Counted from the first letter of the stretch, positions 43,101 through 51,007 are shown. The stretch: 64,000 nt of DNA from Streptomyces sp. 549 (GCF_030124175.1 NZ_JASKMT010000011.1:62001-126000); one strand, 5' to 3'. The notes: a model not told the origin generated them from the sequence alone. Translations and numbers: made by a program.

Positions 43101-43123
43101 GCCAAGGGTTGTCCCGCACTCCC
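43084..43123. repeat. Hairpin with 17-bp perfect stem embedded in the repeat
   Basis: Positions 43084-43100 pair perfectly with 43107-43123 around the loop GCCAAG. The left arm is the end of direct-repeat copy 1; copy 2 lacks the right arm. Possible terminator or regulatory structure. Confidence 0.75.
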
Positions 43124-43166
43124 CGGCGGGCGCACGACGACAGCTACGGCACCTCGCCGCGTTGTC

Positions 43167-43201
43167 GGAACGTCCACATACGCCCAGTATGCGGACGTTC
43201 C
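43167..43201. repeat. Interrupted palindrome between the two repeat copies
   Basis: GGAACGTCC (43167-43175) pairs with GGACGTTCC (43193-43201). After one mismatch CATAC (43177-43181) pairs with GTATG (43187-43191), leaving a 5-base loop. It lies midway between the two direct-repeat copies. Confidence 0.65.
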
Positions 43202-43225
43202 TCCGCCTTGCGATGCACCGCATCC

Positions 43226-43264
43226 GACGCCGTCCGCTCATCCACCAGGGAGTGCGGGACAACC
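43226..43264. repeat. 39-base direct repeat, copy 2
   Basis: Same 39-base unit as 43062-43100 with one substitution. It ends 16 bases before the methyltransferase ATG and overlaps its likely promoter region. Confidence 0.85.
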
Positions 43265-43280
43265 CTTAACCTGTGCGGTG

Positions 43281-44051
43281 ATGTTCACACCACAGGGCCC
43301 CACCTTCCGCGAACTGGCCGTCCAGGCGCTGTCGTCGACCGAACACGGCTACGACCTGCTGGCCCCGAAGTTCGACCTGACCCCGTTCCGGACCTCCGAC
43401 CGGGTCCTGGACGCCGCCCGGCGCGCCCTGGACCCGCTGGGACCGTTCCCCGCCGGGCTCGACCTGTGCAGCGGCACCGGCGCGGCCGTGCCGCTGCTGC
43501 GCTCCCTGTGCCCCGAGAGCGTCACGGGCGTCGACATCAGCGCGGGCATGCTGGGCCAGGCGCGGGCCGCCTTCTCCACCGACGGGGGTGGTCCCGGCGG
43601 TCCGGGCGCTCCCGTTCCGGGCGGGCGCGGTGCCGCCGTGCGGTTCCTGCGTGCGGACGCGCGGGCGCTGCCGTTTCGGGAGCAGTCCTTCGACCTGGCC
43701 GTCAGCTTCGGGGCGTTCGGGCACTTCCTGCCCCGGGAGCGCCCCTCGCTGTTCGCCGGCGTCCACGCGGTGCTGCGCCCGCGCGGCCTGTTCGCCTTCC
43801 CCGTGGGAGCCCCGCCGAAGCCGGGATCGGCCGCCTACTGGGCCCTGCTCGGCTTCGACGCCGCGATGCGGGTGCGCAACGCGGTGTGGCGTCCCCGGTT
43901 CGTCATGTACTACCGCACGTTTGCGCTGCCCGGCGTGCTGCGCGACCTGCAACGGGCCGGATTCGAGGTGCGGGCCCCCGCGTTGGAGCCGCTGGGCCGA
44001 CGCGCCGACGGCAGCCCGCGCTGCCGCCTGGTACTGGCCCGCAAGCGCTGA
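43281..44051 (+). CDS. Class I SAM-dependent methyltransferase
   Basis: 256 residues. Motif I is LDLCSGTGAAVPLL, motif II-like TGVDISAGML, and motif III-IV DLAVSFGAFGHFLPRE. The Gly/Pro-rich insert (GGGPGGPGAPVPGGRG) is unusual. The substrate is unknown. It is divergent from the Pks13-like operon and separated by the repeat region; a shared regulation would fit a lipid-modifying role, but that is inference. TAACCT (43267-43272) lies 8 bases before the ATG with no ribosome binding site, suggesting a leaderless mRNA; a GTG at 43278 is the alternative start. Confidence 0.85.
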   Translation: MFTPQGPTFRELAVQALSSTEHGYDLLAPKFDLTPFRTSDRVLDAARRALDPLGPFPAGLDLCSGTGAAVPLLRSLCPESVTGVDISAGMLGQARAAFSTDGGGPGGPGAPVPGGRGAAVRFLRADARALPFREQSFDLAVSFGAFGHFLPRERPSLFAGVHAVLRPRGLFAFPVGAPPKPGSAAYWALLGFDAAMRVRNAVWRPRFVMYYRTFALPGVLRDLQRAGFEVRAPALEPLGRRADGSPRCRLVLARKR

Positions 44052-44089
44052 GCGCGGACAGCCCTCGGGACCGGCCCGCAGGGGCTGCG

Positions 44090-45139
44090 TCAGGGCGGGG
44101 CGGGCGGGATCTCGCCGGAACCGCGGGCGATCAGGGTGGTGGGCAGCTCCACTCGCTGCGGCTCCTCGCGGCTGCCCGCCAGGCGGCGGAACAGCAGCTC
44201 GGCCGCCGTCCGGCCGATCCGCGCCGCGTCCTGGGCCACCACGGTGATCGGCGGGTCCAGCAGGTCGGCCAGTTCCAGGTCGTCGAAGCCGACCAGCGCC
44301 ACCGGGCGGTCCAGACCGGCCAGCAGCCGCACCACGGTGAGCGTCACGCGGTTGTTGCCGGTGAAGAGTGCCGTGACCGGGTTCGGGCCGGTCAGCATGC
44401 GCAAGGCGTCCGCCCGCACCCGCACCGGGTCCGTGGGACCCGAGGCCGTCCACGCCGGGTCGACGGCCAGACCGGCGGCACCCATAGCGCGGTGGTAGCC
44501 GCGCAGCCGCTCGGCGGCGGTGTGGATGTGCGGCTGGTCGCCGATGAATCCGATCCGCCGGTGGCCCCGCGCTATCAGGTGGGCCACACCGTCCCGGGCG
44601 CCGGCGAAGTTCTCCGACAGCACGGCGTCCGCCTCGATGTGCCCGGCCGGGCGGTCGACGAACACCGTCGCGATGCCCGCGGCCAGTTCCGGCGCGAGAT
44701 AGCGGTGGTCGTCACCCGCGGGCACGATCACCAGCCCGTCCACCCGGCGGGCGCAGAACGCCAGCGCCACCTCCCGCTCCCGCTGCGGGTCCTCCGCGCT
44801 GGAGCCGTTGAGCAGCAGAGCGCCGTGCACCCGGGCCACGTCCTCCACGGCCCGGCTCAGCGGGCCGTAGAACGGGTCGGCCAGGTCCTCCAGCACGAGT
44901 CCGATGCTGGCCGTGCGGCCCTTGCGCAGGATGCGCGCGCTGTCGTTGCGGCGGAAGCCGAGCGCGGTGATCGCCTCCCGCACCCGGCGCTCGGTGTCCG
45001 CCGTCACCCCGCTCTCGCCGTTGACCACCCGCGACACGGTCTTCAGGCCGACGCCCGCATGGCTGGCCACGTCCTTCATCGTCGGGCGCCTGCCGTAGCG
45101 GGGTGAGGCGGCGCGGGTGGGGCGTGAGGTGTCGGCCAC
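44090..45139 (-). CDS. LacI family transcriptional repressor
   Basis: 349 residues. The helix-turn-helix starts at residue 21 (MKDVASHAGVGLKTVSRVVNG) and is followed by the periplasmic-binding-protein-like sugar domain (IGLVLEDLADPFYG, VDGLVIVPAG, GFIGDQPHIHTAAERLRGY, VGFDDLELADLL). It probably represses the divergent ROK kinase in response to a sugar. The GTG at 45139 follows a GGACGGAAC stretch; the ATG at 45079 would remove only the 20-residue leader. The shared operator is the palindrome at 45202-45213. Confidence 0.92.
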   Translation of the reverse strand: MADTSRPTRAASPRYGRRPTMKDVASHAGVGLKTVSRVVNGESGVTADTERRVREAITALGFRRNDSARILRKGRTASIGLVLEDLADPFYGPLSRAVEDVARVHGALLLNGSSAEDPQREREVALAFCARRVDGLVIVPAGDDHRYLAPELAAGIATVFVDRPAGHIEADAVLSENFAGARDGVAHLIARGHRRIGFIGDQPHIHTAAERLRGYHRAMGAAGLAVDPAWTASGPTDPVRVRADALRMLTGPNPVTALFTGNNRVTLTVVRLLAGLDRPVALVGFDDLELADLLDPPITVVAQDAARIGRTAAELLFRRLAGSREEPQRVELPTTLIARGSGEIPPAPP

Positions 45140-45201
45140 GTCGTTCCGTCCTGCTCCGGGGGTGGGTTCGGGTTGAGCATAGGCGCTGCCGAAGCGGCCT
45201 G

Positions 45202-45213
45202 GACAACGTTGTC
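45202..45213. promoter_or_regulatory. LacI-type operator GACAACGTTGTC
   Basis: A perfect 12-bp palindrome with central CG, the hallmark of LacI/GalR operators, centred between the divergent repressor and the ROK kinase and 23 bases before the kinase ATG. The assignment follows from symmetry and position. Confidence 0.75.
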
Positions 45214-45236
45214 TTGATGAGGTGGACTGACCCGCC

Positions 45237-46178
45237 ATGGACACTGACCTCGTTGCCGCGCTTGACATCGGCGGAACCAAGATCGCCGGCGCACTGGTGG
45301 ACGACAGCGGCAAGCTGCTCGTCAGAGCTGTGCGTCCCACCCCCGCACGCGGCACCGCGGAGCAGGTGCTGGGAGCGGTCGGCGACGTGCTCGGCGAGCT
45401 GCGGCAAGCCGTGCAGTGGCCGCGGGCCGCCGCCGTGGGCATCGGCAGTGCAGGGCCGGTCGACGCCGTCCGCGGCACCGTCAGCCCGGTGAACATCCCC
45501 GGCTGGCGGGACTTCCCGCTGGTACGGCACGTGCAGCGGGAGGTCGACGGCCTGCCGGTCACCCTGGTCGGCGACGGCGTGGCGATGACCGCTGCCGAAC
45601 ACGCCCAGGGCGCCGCCCAGGGGCATCGCAACGCCCTCGGCATGGTGGTCTCCACCGGCGTCGGCGGCGGACTCGTGCTCAACGGGCGCCCGCTGCCGGG
45701 GCCCACCGGCAACGCCGGCCACATCGGTCACATCAGCGTGGAACTGGACGGCGACCTGTGTCCGTGCGGAGGACGGGGCTGCGTCGAGCGCATCGCCAGC
45801 GGGCCCAACATCGTGCGCCGCGCCCTCGCCGAGGGCTGGCAGCCCCCGCCGGGCACCCCGGTGAGCGGCGCGGCCGTGGCCGCCTCGGCCCGCGCCGGCG
45901 ACCCGGTGGCGCAGCGCTCCTTCGAGCGGGCCGCCCGCGCGGTGGCCGCAGCTGTCGCGGCGGCCGCGGCGCTCGTCGAGATCGACATCGCGGTGGTCGG
46001 CGGAGGCGTCGCCCAGGCCGGGCCGGTCCTCTTCGATCCGCTGCGGTCCGCGCTGCGCGACTACGCCACGCTGTCCTTCGTGCAGGGCCTTGAGATCGTC
46101 CCGGCGGCCATCGGCACCGACGCCGGCCTGGTGGGTGCAGCAGTCGCCTGCCGCACGCTCCCCGGCGTGCGCTCTTAG
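45237..46178 (+). CDS. ROK family sugar kinase (glucokinase-like)
   Basis: 313 residues. ATP-binding phosphate loop ALDIGGTKIAGALVD, then GIGSAGPVD, VSTGVGGGLVLNG, the zinc/ROK signature EIDGDLCPCGGRGCVER-like segment (Cys-x-Cys-Gly-x3-Gly-Cys-x-Glu), and AALVEIDIAVVGGGVAQAG near the C-terminus. These enzymes phosphorylate glucose or related sugars with ATP in the cytosol. The LacI repressor is divergent with a palindrome in between, so expression should be sugar-inducible. No transporter is adjacent. Confidence 0.93.
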   Translation: MDTDLVAALDIGGTKIAGALVDDSGKLLVRAVRPTPARGTAEQVLGAVGDVLGELRQAVQWPRAAAVGIGSAGPVDAVRGTVSPVNIPGWRDFPLVRHVQREVDGLPVTLVGDGVAMTAAEHAQGAAQGHRNALGMVVSTGVGGGLVLNGRPLPGPTGNAGHIGHISVELDGDLCPCGGRGCVERIASGPNIVRRALAEGWQPPPGTPVSGAAVAASARAGDPVAQRSFERAARAVAAAVAAAAALVEIDIAVVGGGVAQAGPVLFDPLRSALRDYATLSFVQGLEIVPAAIGTDAGLVGAAVACRTLPGVRS

Positions 46179-46285
46179 CGCCTCCCCCTGACTGCCGCGC
46201 CCGGCGTATGCACCCCCTCGGCGCCGCGCGTTCCGTGGCAGGGTATTGCGGGCACTGAACGGGGGGCGAGTGAAGAGGGGAACCC

Positions 46286-47308
46286 GTGATCGTCTGGCTG
46301 AACGGCGCCTTCGGCGCCGGCAAGACCGCTGCGGCTCAGGAACTCGTGGAACTGCTCCCCGACAGCACGCTGTTCGACCCCGAGCTGGTCGGTGCGGGGC
46401 TGCGGCGGATGCTGCCGAAGGAACGCCTCGGGCAGGTGGACGACTACCAGGACCTGCCCTCCTGGCGGCGTCTGGTGGTCGACACCGCCGCCGCCCTGCT
46501 GCTGGAGGTGCCCGGTCCACTGGTGGTGCCGATGACGCTGCTGCGCCAGGAGTACCGCGACGAGGTCTTCGGCCGGCTGGCCGCCCGCCGCATCGAGGTC
46601 CGGCACTTCCTCCTCGATGCGGAGGAAACGATCCTTCGCGAACGCATCGGGCGCCGCGCCCCCGGCGACGACGAGGAGCTGCGCAGCTGGCGGTTGCGCC
46701 GTCTGGGCGACTACACCCGGGCGCTGCCCTGGCTCCGCACCGACTCACGCATCGTAGACACCTCCGCGCTCACGCCCCGGCAGGTCGCCGAGGAGGTCAC
46801 CGCCGCATTCAGGTCCGGTGAAGGCGCGTGCGACATCGTGCAGAGCGCCGAACCGGTCGCCGAGACCGTCGCGGCGGGTGTGCTGCTCTTCGACGACGAG
46901 GACCGGGTACTGCTGGTCGACCCCACCTACAAGCCGGGTTGGGAGTTCCCCGGCGGGGTCGTCGAGCCGGGGGAGGCCCCGGCCAGAGCCGGCGTGCGCG
47001 AGGTCGCCGAGGAACTGGGGCTCACCCTCGACCGGGAGCCCCAACTGCTGGTCATCGACTGGGAACCGCCGGAACCACCCGGCTACGGCGGGCTGCGGCT
47101 GCTGTTCGACGGCGGCCGGCTGACCGCGGATGCCTCCTCCCGGCTGCTGCTGCCGGGAGCCGAACTGCGCGGCTGGCGCTTCGTCGACGAGGCCGAGGCA
47201 GCGACGCTGCTGCCGTCCGTCCGCCGCGAGCGGCTGCGTTGGGCGCTGCACGCCCGCAAGCTGGGCTGCCCGCTCAACCTGGAGGCGGGCATACCGGTCG
47301 GCCGCTGA
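46286..47308 (+). CDS. Fusion of a P-loop (kinase-like) domain and a NUDIX hydrolase domain
   Basis: 340 residues. Residues 1-180 are a small P-loop NTPase with Walker A GAFGAGKT (7-14) and a basic C-lobe (RERIGRRAPG), like TmrB or chloramphenicol-phosphotransferase-type kinases. Residues 193-330 are a NUDIX fold with the box GGVVEPGEAPARAGVREVAE (223-245), containing the full REV-x-EE-x-GL set, so hydrolysis of a nucleoside-diphosphate-linked compound is likely. The GTG at 46286 has GGGGAA upstream. The link between the two activities, and the substrates, are unknown. Confidence 0.82.
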   Translation: MIVWLNGAFGAGKTAAAQELVELLPDSTLFDPELVGAGLRRMLPKERLGQVDDYQDLPSWRRLVVDTAAALLLEVPGPLVVPMTLLRQEYRDEVFGRLAARRIEVRHFLLDAEETILRERIGRRAPGDDEELRSWRLRRLGDYTRALPWLRTDSRIVDTSALTPRQVAEEVTAAFRSGEGACDIVQSAEPVAETVAAGVLLFDDEDRVLLVDPTYKPGWEFPGGVVEPGEAPARAGVREVAEELGLTLDREPQLLVIDWEPPEPPGYGGLRLLFDGGRLTADASSRLLLPGAELRGWRFVDEAEAATLLPSVRRERLRWALHARKLGCPLNLEAGIPVGR

Positions 47309-47367
47309 CCGGTCCGCGCCCGCGCCCTGAGCGGCGCGCGGCGGCGGACCGGCGGCCCGGTCAGCGG
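47302..47367. terminator. Inverted repeat spanning the stop codons of the P-loop/NUDIX and M20 genes
   Basis: CCGCTGACCGG (47302-47312) is perfectly complementary to CCGGTCAGCGG (47357-47367), and GGTCCGC (47311-47317) pairs with GCGGACC (47344-47350). The arms include the stop codons of both convergent genes. It probably acts as a bidirectional terminator. Confidence 0.55.
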
Positions 47368-48719
47368 GAGCGGGCGTATCCGAGCAGGAACAGCGCCTCC
47401 GCCACGGACATGCGCTCCAACTCCTCGGGCGACACGCTCTCGTTGACCGCGTGGATCTGCGCCTGCGGCTCGCTCAGGCCGGTCAGCAGGATCTCCGCGT
47501 CGGGGTAGAGCACGGCGAGGGTGCTGCACAGCGGGATCGACCCGCCCTGCCCGGCGATCGCCATCTCCACACCGTCGTACGCCTGCCGCATCGCCTCGGC
47601 CATCGCGGTGTAGGCGGGGCTGCCGGTGTCGGCGCGGAACGGCTGGCCCTGGCCGACCTGCTCCACGGTGACCCGAGCCCCCCACGGGGTGTGCGCGTGC
47701 AGGTGGGCCGTGAGCAGCTTGGTCGCCTCGGCCGCGTCGACGCCCGGCGGCACCCGCAGGCTCACCAGAGCCCGGGCGGCCGGCTGCACCGACGGCGTGG
47801 CACCCACCACCGGCGGGCAGTCGATGCCCAGCACCGTCACGGCCGGACGTGCCCAGATGCGGTCGGCCACCGTACCCGAACCGATCAGCTCCACCCCGTC
47901 GAGCACCTTGGCGTCCCGCCGGAAGTCCTCCGGCGGGTATTGCAGGCCCTCCCACACCGCGTCCGAGGCGAGGCCGTCGACCGAGGTGGAGCCGTCCTCG
48001 GCGCGCAGTGAGTCCAGGACCCGGATCAGCGCGGCCAGCGCGTCCGGTGCCGCACCGCCGAACTGCCCCGAGTGCAGGGCGCCCTCCAGGGTGTCCACGG
48101 ACACCCGAAGCAGGGTCATGCCGCGCAGGATTCCGGTCACCGTGGGCAGCCCGGCGCGGAAGTTGCCGGAGTCGCCGATGACCACGGCGTCGGCGGCCAG
48201 CAGTTCGGGGTGGGCCTCCGCGTACCGCTCCAGGCCACCGGTGCCCTGCTCCTCCGAGCCCTCCGCGACCAGCTTGACCGTCACCGGCACGCCGCCGTTC
48301 GCGCGCAGCGCGCGCAGGGCGAGCAGATGCATGACCAGGCCGCCCTTGCAGTCGGCCGCGCCGCGGCCGTACCAGCGTCCGTCGCGCTCCGTCAGTTCGA
48401 ACGGCGGTGACAGCCACGCGGCCTCGTCGCCGGGCGGCTGGACGTCGTAGTGGGCGTACAGCAGCACGGTCGGAGCGCCCTCGGGGCCGGGCAGCTCACC
48501 GTAGACCGACTGGGTGCCGTCGGGCGTGTCGACCAGGGCCACGTCGCGGAAGCCTTCCGCCTGCAGCGTCCGCGCCACCCAGGAGGCCGCGGCTTCGCAC
48601 TCGCTGCGCGGGAACTGCGCGGGGTCGGCCACCGAGCGGAAGCGGACCAGCTCCGCCAGTTCGGTGCGGGCCTGCGGCATCAGAGCGGCGACGGTGGTAG
48701 CCAGGGCCTGGTGCGCCAT
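47361..48719 (-). CDS. M20 family metallo-dipeptidase
   Basis: 452 residues. The metal-binding residues are clear: YAHYDVQP (His/Asp), GRGAADCKGG (bridging Asp), EGSEEQGT (catalytic Glu and ligand), GDSGNF and a C-terminal HAVNES His. It resembles CNDP/Xaa-His-type dipeptidases of the ArgE/DapE/M20A group with an inserted dimerisation domain (GALHSGQFGGAAP). It hydrolyses dipeptides or N-acyl amino acids in the cytosol. The ATG follows a GAGGAG ribosome binding site. The convergent P-loop/NUDIX gene shares an inverted repeat at the stops. Confidence 0.92.
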   Translation of the reverse strand: MAHQALATTVAALMPQARTELAELVRFRSVADPAQFPRSECEAAASWVARTLQAEGFRDVALVDTPDGTQSVYGELPGPEGAPTVLLYAHYDVQPPGDEAAWLSPPFELTERDGRWYGRGAADCKGGLVMHLLALRALRANGGVPVTVKLVAEGSEEQGTGGLERYAEAHPELLAADAVVIGDSGNFRAGLPTVTGILRGMTLLRVSVDTLEGALHSGQFGGAAPDALAALIRVLDSLRAEDGSTSVDGLASDAVWEGLQYPPEDFRRDAKVLDGVELIGSGTVADRIWARPAVTVLGIDCPPVVGATPSVQPAARALVSLRVPPGVDAAEATKLLTAHLHAHTPWGARVTVEQVGQGQPFRADTGSPAYTAMAEAMRQAYDGVEMAIAGQGGSIPLCSTLAVLYPDAEILLTGLSEPQAQIHAVNESVSPEELERMSVAEALFLLGYARSR

Positions 48720-48890
48720 GGGAACGGCTCCTCGGGACGTGCGTCGGACGCGGACGCGCAGGATCACCGGGCATCCGCGGAGATCTGCCGATACTCCCAC
48801 AGGCCCCGGGCCCGCCCGAGGGCCGTAGGATGCCGATCTGGGGCCAGGCCTCAACCGAACCGGTCGGTCGAGCGGGAGCAGAAGCAGATC

Positions 48891-50480
48891 GTGAGCAGCG
48901 AGAACGCCCGAGGCGCAGCCGATGACAGCGCGGCCGGGAACGAGGCGTCCCGGACGCCTGGTGACGGCACGCCTGGTGACGGGATGCCTGGTGAGGGCAC
49001 GCCTGGTGACGGGACGTCGGCAGAGCACTCGACGGAACACGGCCCGGACGGGCACGGCCCGGAGGTGAACGCGCCAGAGGGGCGGGGTCCGGCGGGAGGC
49101 CACCCGGGTGAGGACGGCCCGCCGGCTTCCGCGCCCGCGGACACACCCGATGCGGAGCCCGGTGCCCCCGCGGGTGCCGCGCCCGACCCCGGGCCGGTAG
49201 CGGCGACCGCCGAAGCCCCGGCCGTGCGGGACACCGACGCCGAGCACGGGCCCGGACACCGGACCGCTCGCGAGGAGACCGTTGAAGTGGACGCCGCCGG
49301 TGAGGAAGCCACAGTGTGGGACGTCGTCGTGGTCGGCGCCGGCCCGGCCGGTGCCTCCGCGGCGCATGCCGCAGCTGTCGCCGGCCGGCGGGTGCTGCTG
49401 GTGGAGAAGGCGGAACTGCCGCGCTACAAGACCTGCGGCGGCGGCATCATCGGGCCGTCCCGCGACTCATTGCCGCCCGGTTTCGAGCTGCCGCTCCAGG
49501 ACCGGGTGCACGCCGTCACGTTCTCGCTGGACGGGCGCCTCAGCCGCACCCGCCGCTCGCGCCACATGCTGTTCGGGCTCGTCAACCGGCCCGAGTTCGA
49601 CCAGCGCCTGGTGGAGTCGGCAGAGAAGGCCGGCGCGGTCCTGCGCACCGGGGTCGCGGTGTCCCGGGTCGAGCAGCACGGCTCTGCGGTGCCGGACCGG
49701 CGCACGGTCGCCGTGGTGCTGGCCGACGGCGAGACGCTGCTGGCGCGGGCGGTGGTCGGTGCGGACGGCAGCGCCAGCCGGATAGGCGCACACGTCGGTG
49801 TGCGGATGGACCAGGTGGACCTGGGCCTGGAGGCGGAGATCCCGGTGCCCGCCACCGTGGCCGAGGACTGGGCCGGGCGGGTGCTCATCGACTGGGGCCC
49901 GCTGCCCGGCTCGTACGGCTGGGTCTTCCCCAAGGGGGACACGCTCACCGTGGGCGTGATCGCCGCCCGCGGTGAAGGGGCCGCGACCAAGCGCTACCTG
50001 GAGGACTTCACCGCCCGGCTCGGCCTGGCGGGCTTCGAACCCAGCATCTCCTCCGGGCACCTCACCCGTTGCCGCGCCGAGGACTCGCCGCTGTCCCGCG
50101 GCCGGGTCCTGGTGTGCGGGGACGCGGCCGGCCTCCTCGAGCCGTGGACCCGCGAGGGCATCTCGTTCGCCCTGCGCTCCGGCCGGCTGGCGGGGGAGTG
50201 GGCGGTGCGGGTCGCGGAGGCCCACGACGCGGTGGACGCCCGGCGGCAGGCCCTCAACTACACCTTCGCCATCAAGTCCGGGCTCGGCGCGGAGATGGGG
50301 GTGGGACGGAGCATGCTCGCGCTGTTCTCCCGCCGCCCCGGTCTGCTGCACGCCGCACTGACCGGCTTCCGGCCCGCCTGGAAGGCGTTCGCCCGCGTCA
50401 CCCGCGGCTCGACGTCGCTGGGTGAGCTCGTGCGCACCCACCCGGCGGCCCGCCGCGCGCTGGAGACGCTGAGCCGCTGA
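48891..50480 (+). CDS. Geranylgeranyl-reductase family FAD flavoprotein with long disordered N-terminus
   Basis: About 529 residues. From about residue 143 the FAD Rossmann motif VVVGAGPAGASAA opens a p-hydroxybenzoate-hydroxylase-fold reductase, with PRYKTCGGGIIG, VGADGSASRIG and the second FAD motif CGDAAGLLEPWTREGI. The family reduces isoprenoid double bonds, for example in menaquinone or lipids. The first 140 residues are Gly/Pro/Glu/Asp-rich, unlike typical members, and include four copies of a 15-base unit (TPGDG/MPGEG) at 48954-49013. The GTG at 48891 is tentative because the ribosome binding site (GGAG at 48874) is distant; the core could also start inside the repeat region. Confidence 0.8.
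   Translation: MSSENARGAADDSAAGNEASRTPGDGTPGDGMPGEGTPGDGTSAEHSTEHGPDGHGPEVNAPEGRGPAGGHPGEDGPPASAPADTPDAEPGAPAGAAPDPGPVAATAEAPAVRDTDAEHGPGHRTAREETVEVDAAGEEATVWDVVVVGAGPAGASAAHAAAVAGRRVLLVEKAELPRYKTCGGGIIGPSRDSLPPGFELPLQDRVHAVTFSLDGRLSRTRRSRHMLFGLVNRPEFDQRLVESAEKAGAVLRTGVAVSRVEQHGSAVPDRRTVAVVLADGETLLARAVVGADGSASRIGAHVGVRMDQVDLGLEAEIPVPATVAEDWAGRVLIDWGPLPGSYGWVFPKGDTLTVGVIAARGEGAATKRYLEDFTARLGLAGFEPSISSGHLTRCRAEDSPLSRGRVLVCGDAAGLLEPWTREGISFALRSGRLAGEWAVRVAEAHDAVDARRQALNYTFAIKSGLGAEMGVGRSMLALFSRRPGLLHAALTGFRPAWKAFARVTRGSTSLGELVRTHPAARRALETLSR
48954..49013 (+). repeat. Four tandem 15-base repeats coding T/M-PG-D/E-G
   Basis: Units at 48954-48968, 48969-48983, 48984-48998 and 48999-49013 differ by one to three bases each (consensus ACGCCTGGTGACGGG). 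They encode TPGDG or MPGEG in the disordered N-terminus of the flavoprotein. Copy number could vary by slippage. Confidence 0.8.
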
Positions 50481-50930
50481 TCAGTCCGCGAAGGTGAGCC
50501 GGAAGACCGGGTGGCGCGGGGCTGCCTCAAGCAGTTCCCGGTCCTCCGAATCAGGGCCCAGCCCGGGGAAGAGGGCGCCCACCTCCCATTTCCACGCCTT
50601 CAGGTAGGCCCGCAGCACGGCGGGCTTCTGCGCGTCCGGAACCTCGACCGCGGTGAACGGCCGCCGGGTGCGGCCGTGGCTCAGCTCGCCGCTGCCGCTG
50701 GCACGCATGTTGCGCGTCCACTGCACGTGGCCGCGGGGTGCGACCAGGTACGTCTGTCCGTCCAGCACGAGCGGGTTGACCGGGGCGCGGCGGAGCTGGC
50801 CGCTGGTGCGGCCCCGCACCGTCAGCGTCTGCGCGCCGAACAGGCCGAGGCCGCGGCGGGTGAGCCACATGATCGCGGGGTTGAGTACGCGGTTGCCGAG
50901 CTTGCTCGACTTGTGCACGTGGGCGGGCAT
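50481..50930 (-). CDS. Nitroreductase/deazaflavin-dependent oxidoreductase (DUF385 type)
   Basis: 149 residues of the split beta-barrel DUF385 family: PAIMWLTRRGLGLFGAQTLTVRGRTSG (lysine/arginine-rich F420 site), PVNPLVLDGQTYLVAPRGHVQWTRNMRASG, then a short C-terminal helix. Members bind F420 and reduce nitro compounds or quinones. The ATG at 50930 has GGAGGCCC upstream. The gene ends directly against the flavoprotein gene (no gap) and is divergent from a TetR regulator with two palindromic operators between, so it is likely repressed by that regulator. Confidence 0.85.
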   Translation of the reverse strand: MPAHVHKSSKLGNRVLNPAIMWLTRRGLGLFGAQTLTVRGRTSGQLRRAPVNPLVLDGQTYLVAPRGHVQWTRNMRASGSGELSHGRTRRPFTAVEVPDAQKPAVLRAYLKAWKWEVGALFPGLGPDSEDRELLEAAPRHPVFRLTFAD

Positions 50931-50944
50931 CGGGCCTCCGGTGT

Positions 50945-50955
50945 GAGCAGTGCTC
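50945..50955. promoter_or_regulatory. TetR-type operator, copy 1 (GAGCAGTGCTC)
   Basis: A perfect palindrome with one-base centre, followed by TCGTTT. It matches copy 2 (50997-51007) over 17 bases apart from the centre base, 52 bases downstream, between divergent DUF385 and TetR genes. A third half-site-like GCATTGCTCTC lies near 51020. Confidence 0.7.
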
Positions 50956-50996
50956 TCGTTTTGGACCACTGTTCCATCATTCGGAGATCCATGCAA

Positions 50997-51007
50997 GAGC
51001 ACTGCTC
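50997..51007. promoter_or_regulatory. TetR-type operator, copy 2 (GAGCACTGCTC)
   Basis: Same palindrome as copy 1 with C instead of G at the centre, again followed by TCGTTT. It lies 42 bases before the TetR start codon, so the regulator can control itself and the divergent reductase. Confidence 0.7.

Larger units (their letters stand above)
42894..43280. other. Intergenic region (387 bases) between the lipid operon and the methyltransferase
   Basis: No coding frame looks real. The region contains two copies of a 39-base repeat, a 17-bp-stem hairpin and another interrupted palindrome (listed separately), and holds the promoters for the divergent accD and methyltransferase genes. Confidence 0.7.

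Noticed and set aside
43062-43264. The two 39-base repeats as a minimal CRISPR array
   Set aside because: A single 125-base gap with hairpins, no further copies and no Cas genes nearby; repeats are too far apart.
43062-43264. The direct repeats as attachment sites of an integrated element
   Set aside because: The enclosed 125 bases hold no integrase or any gene, and no tRNA is present.
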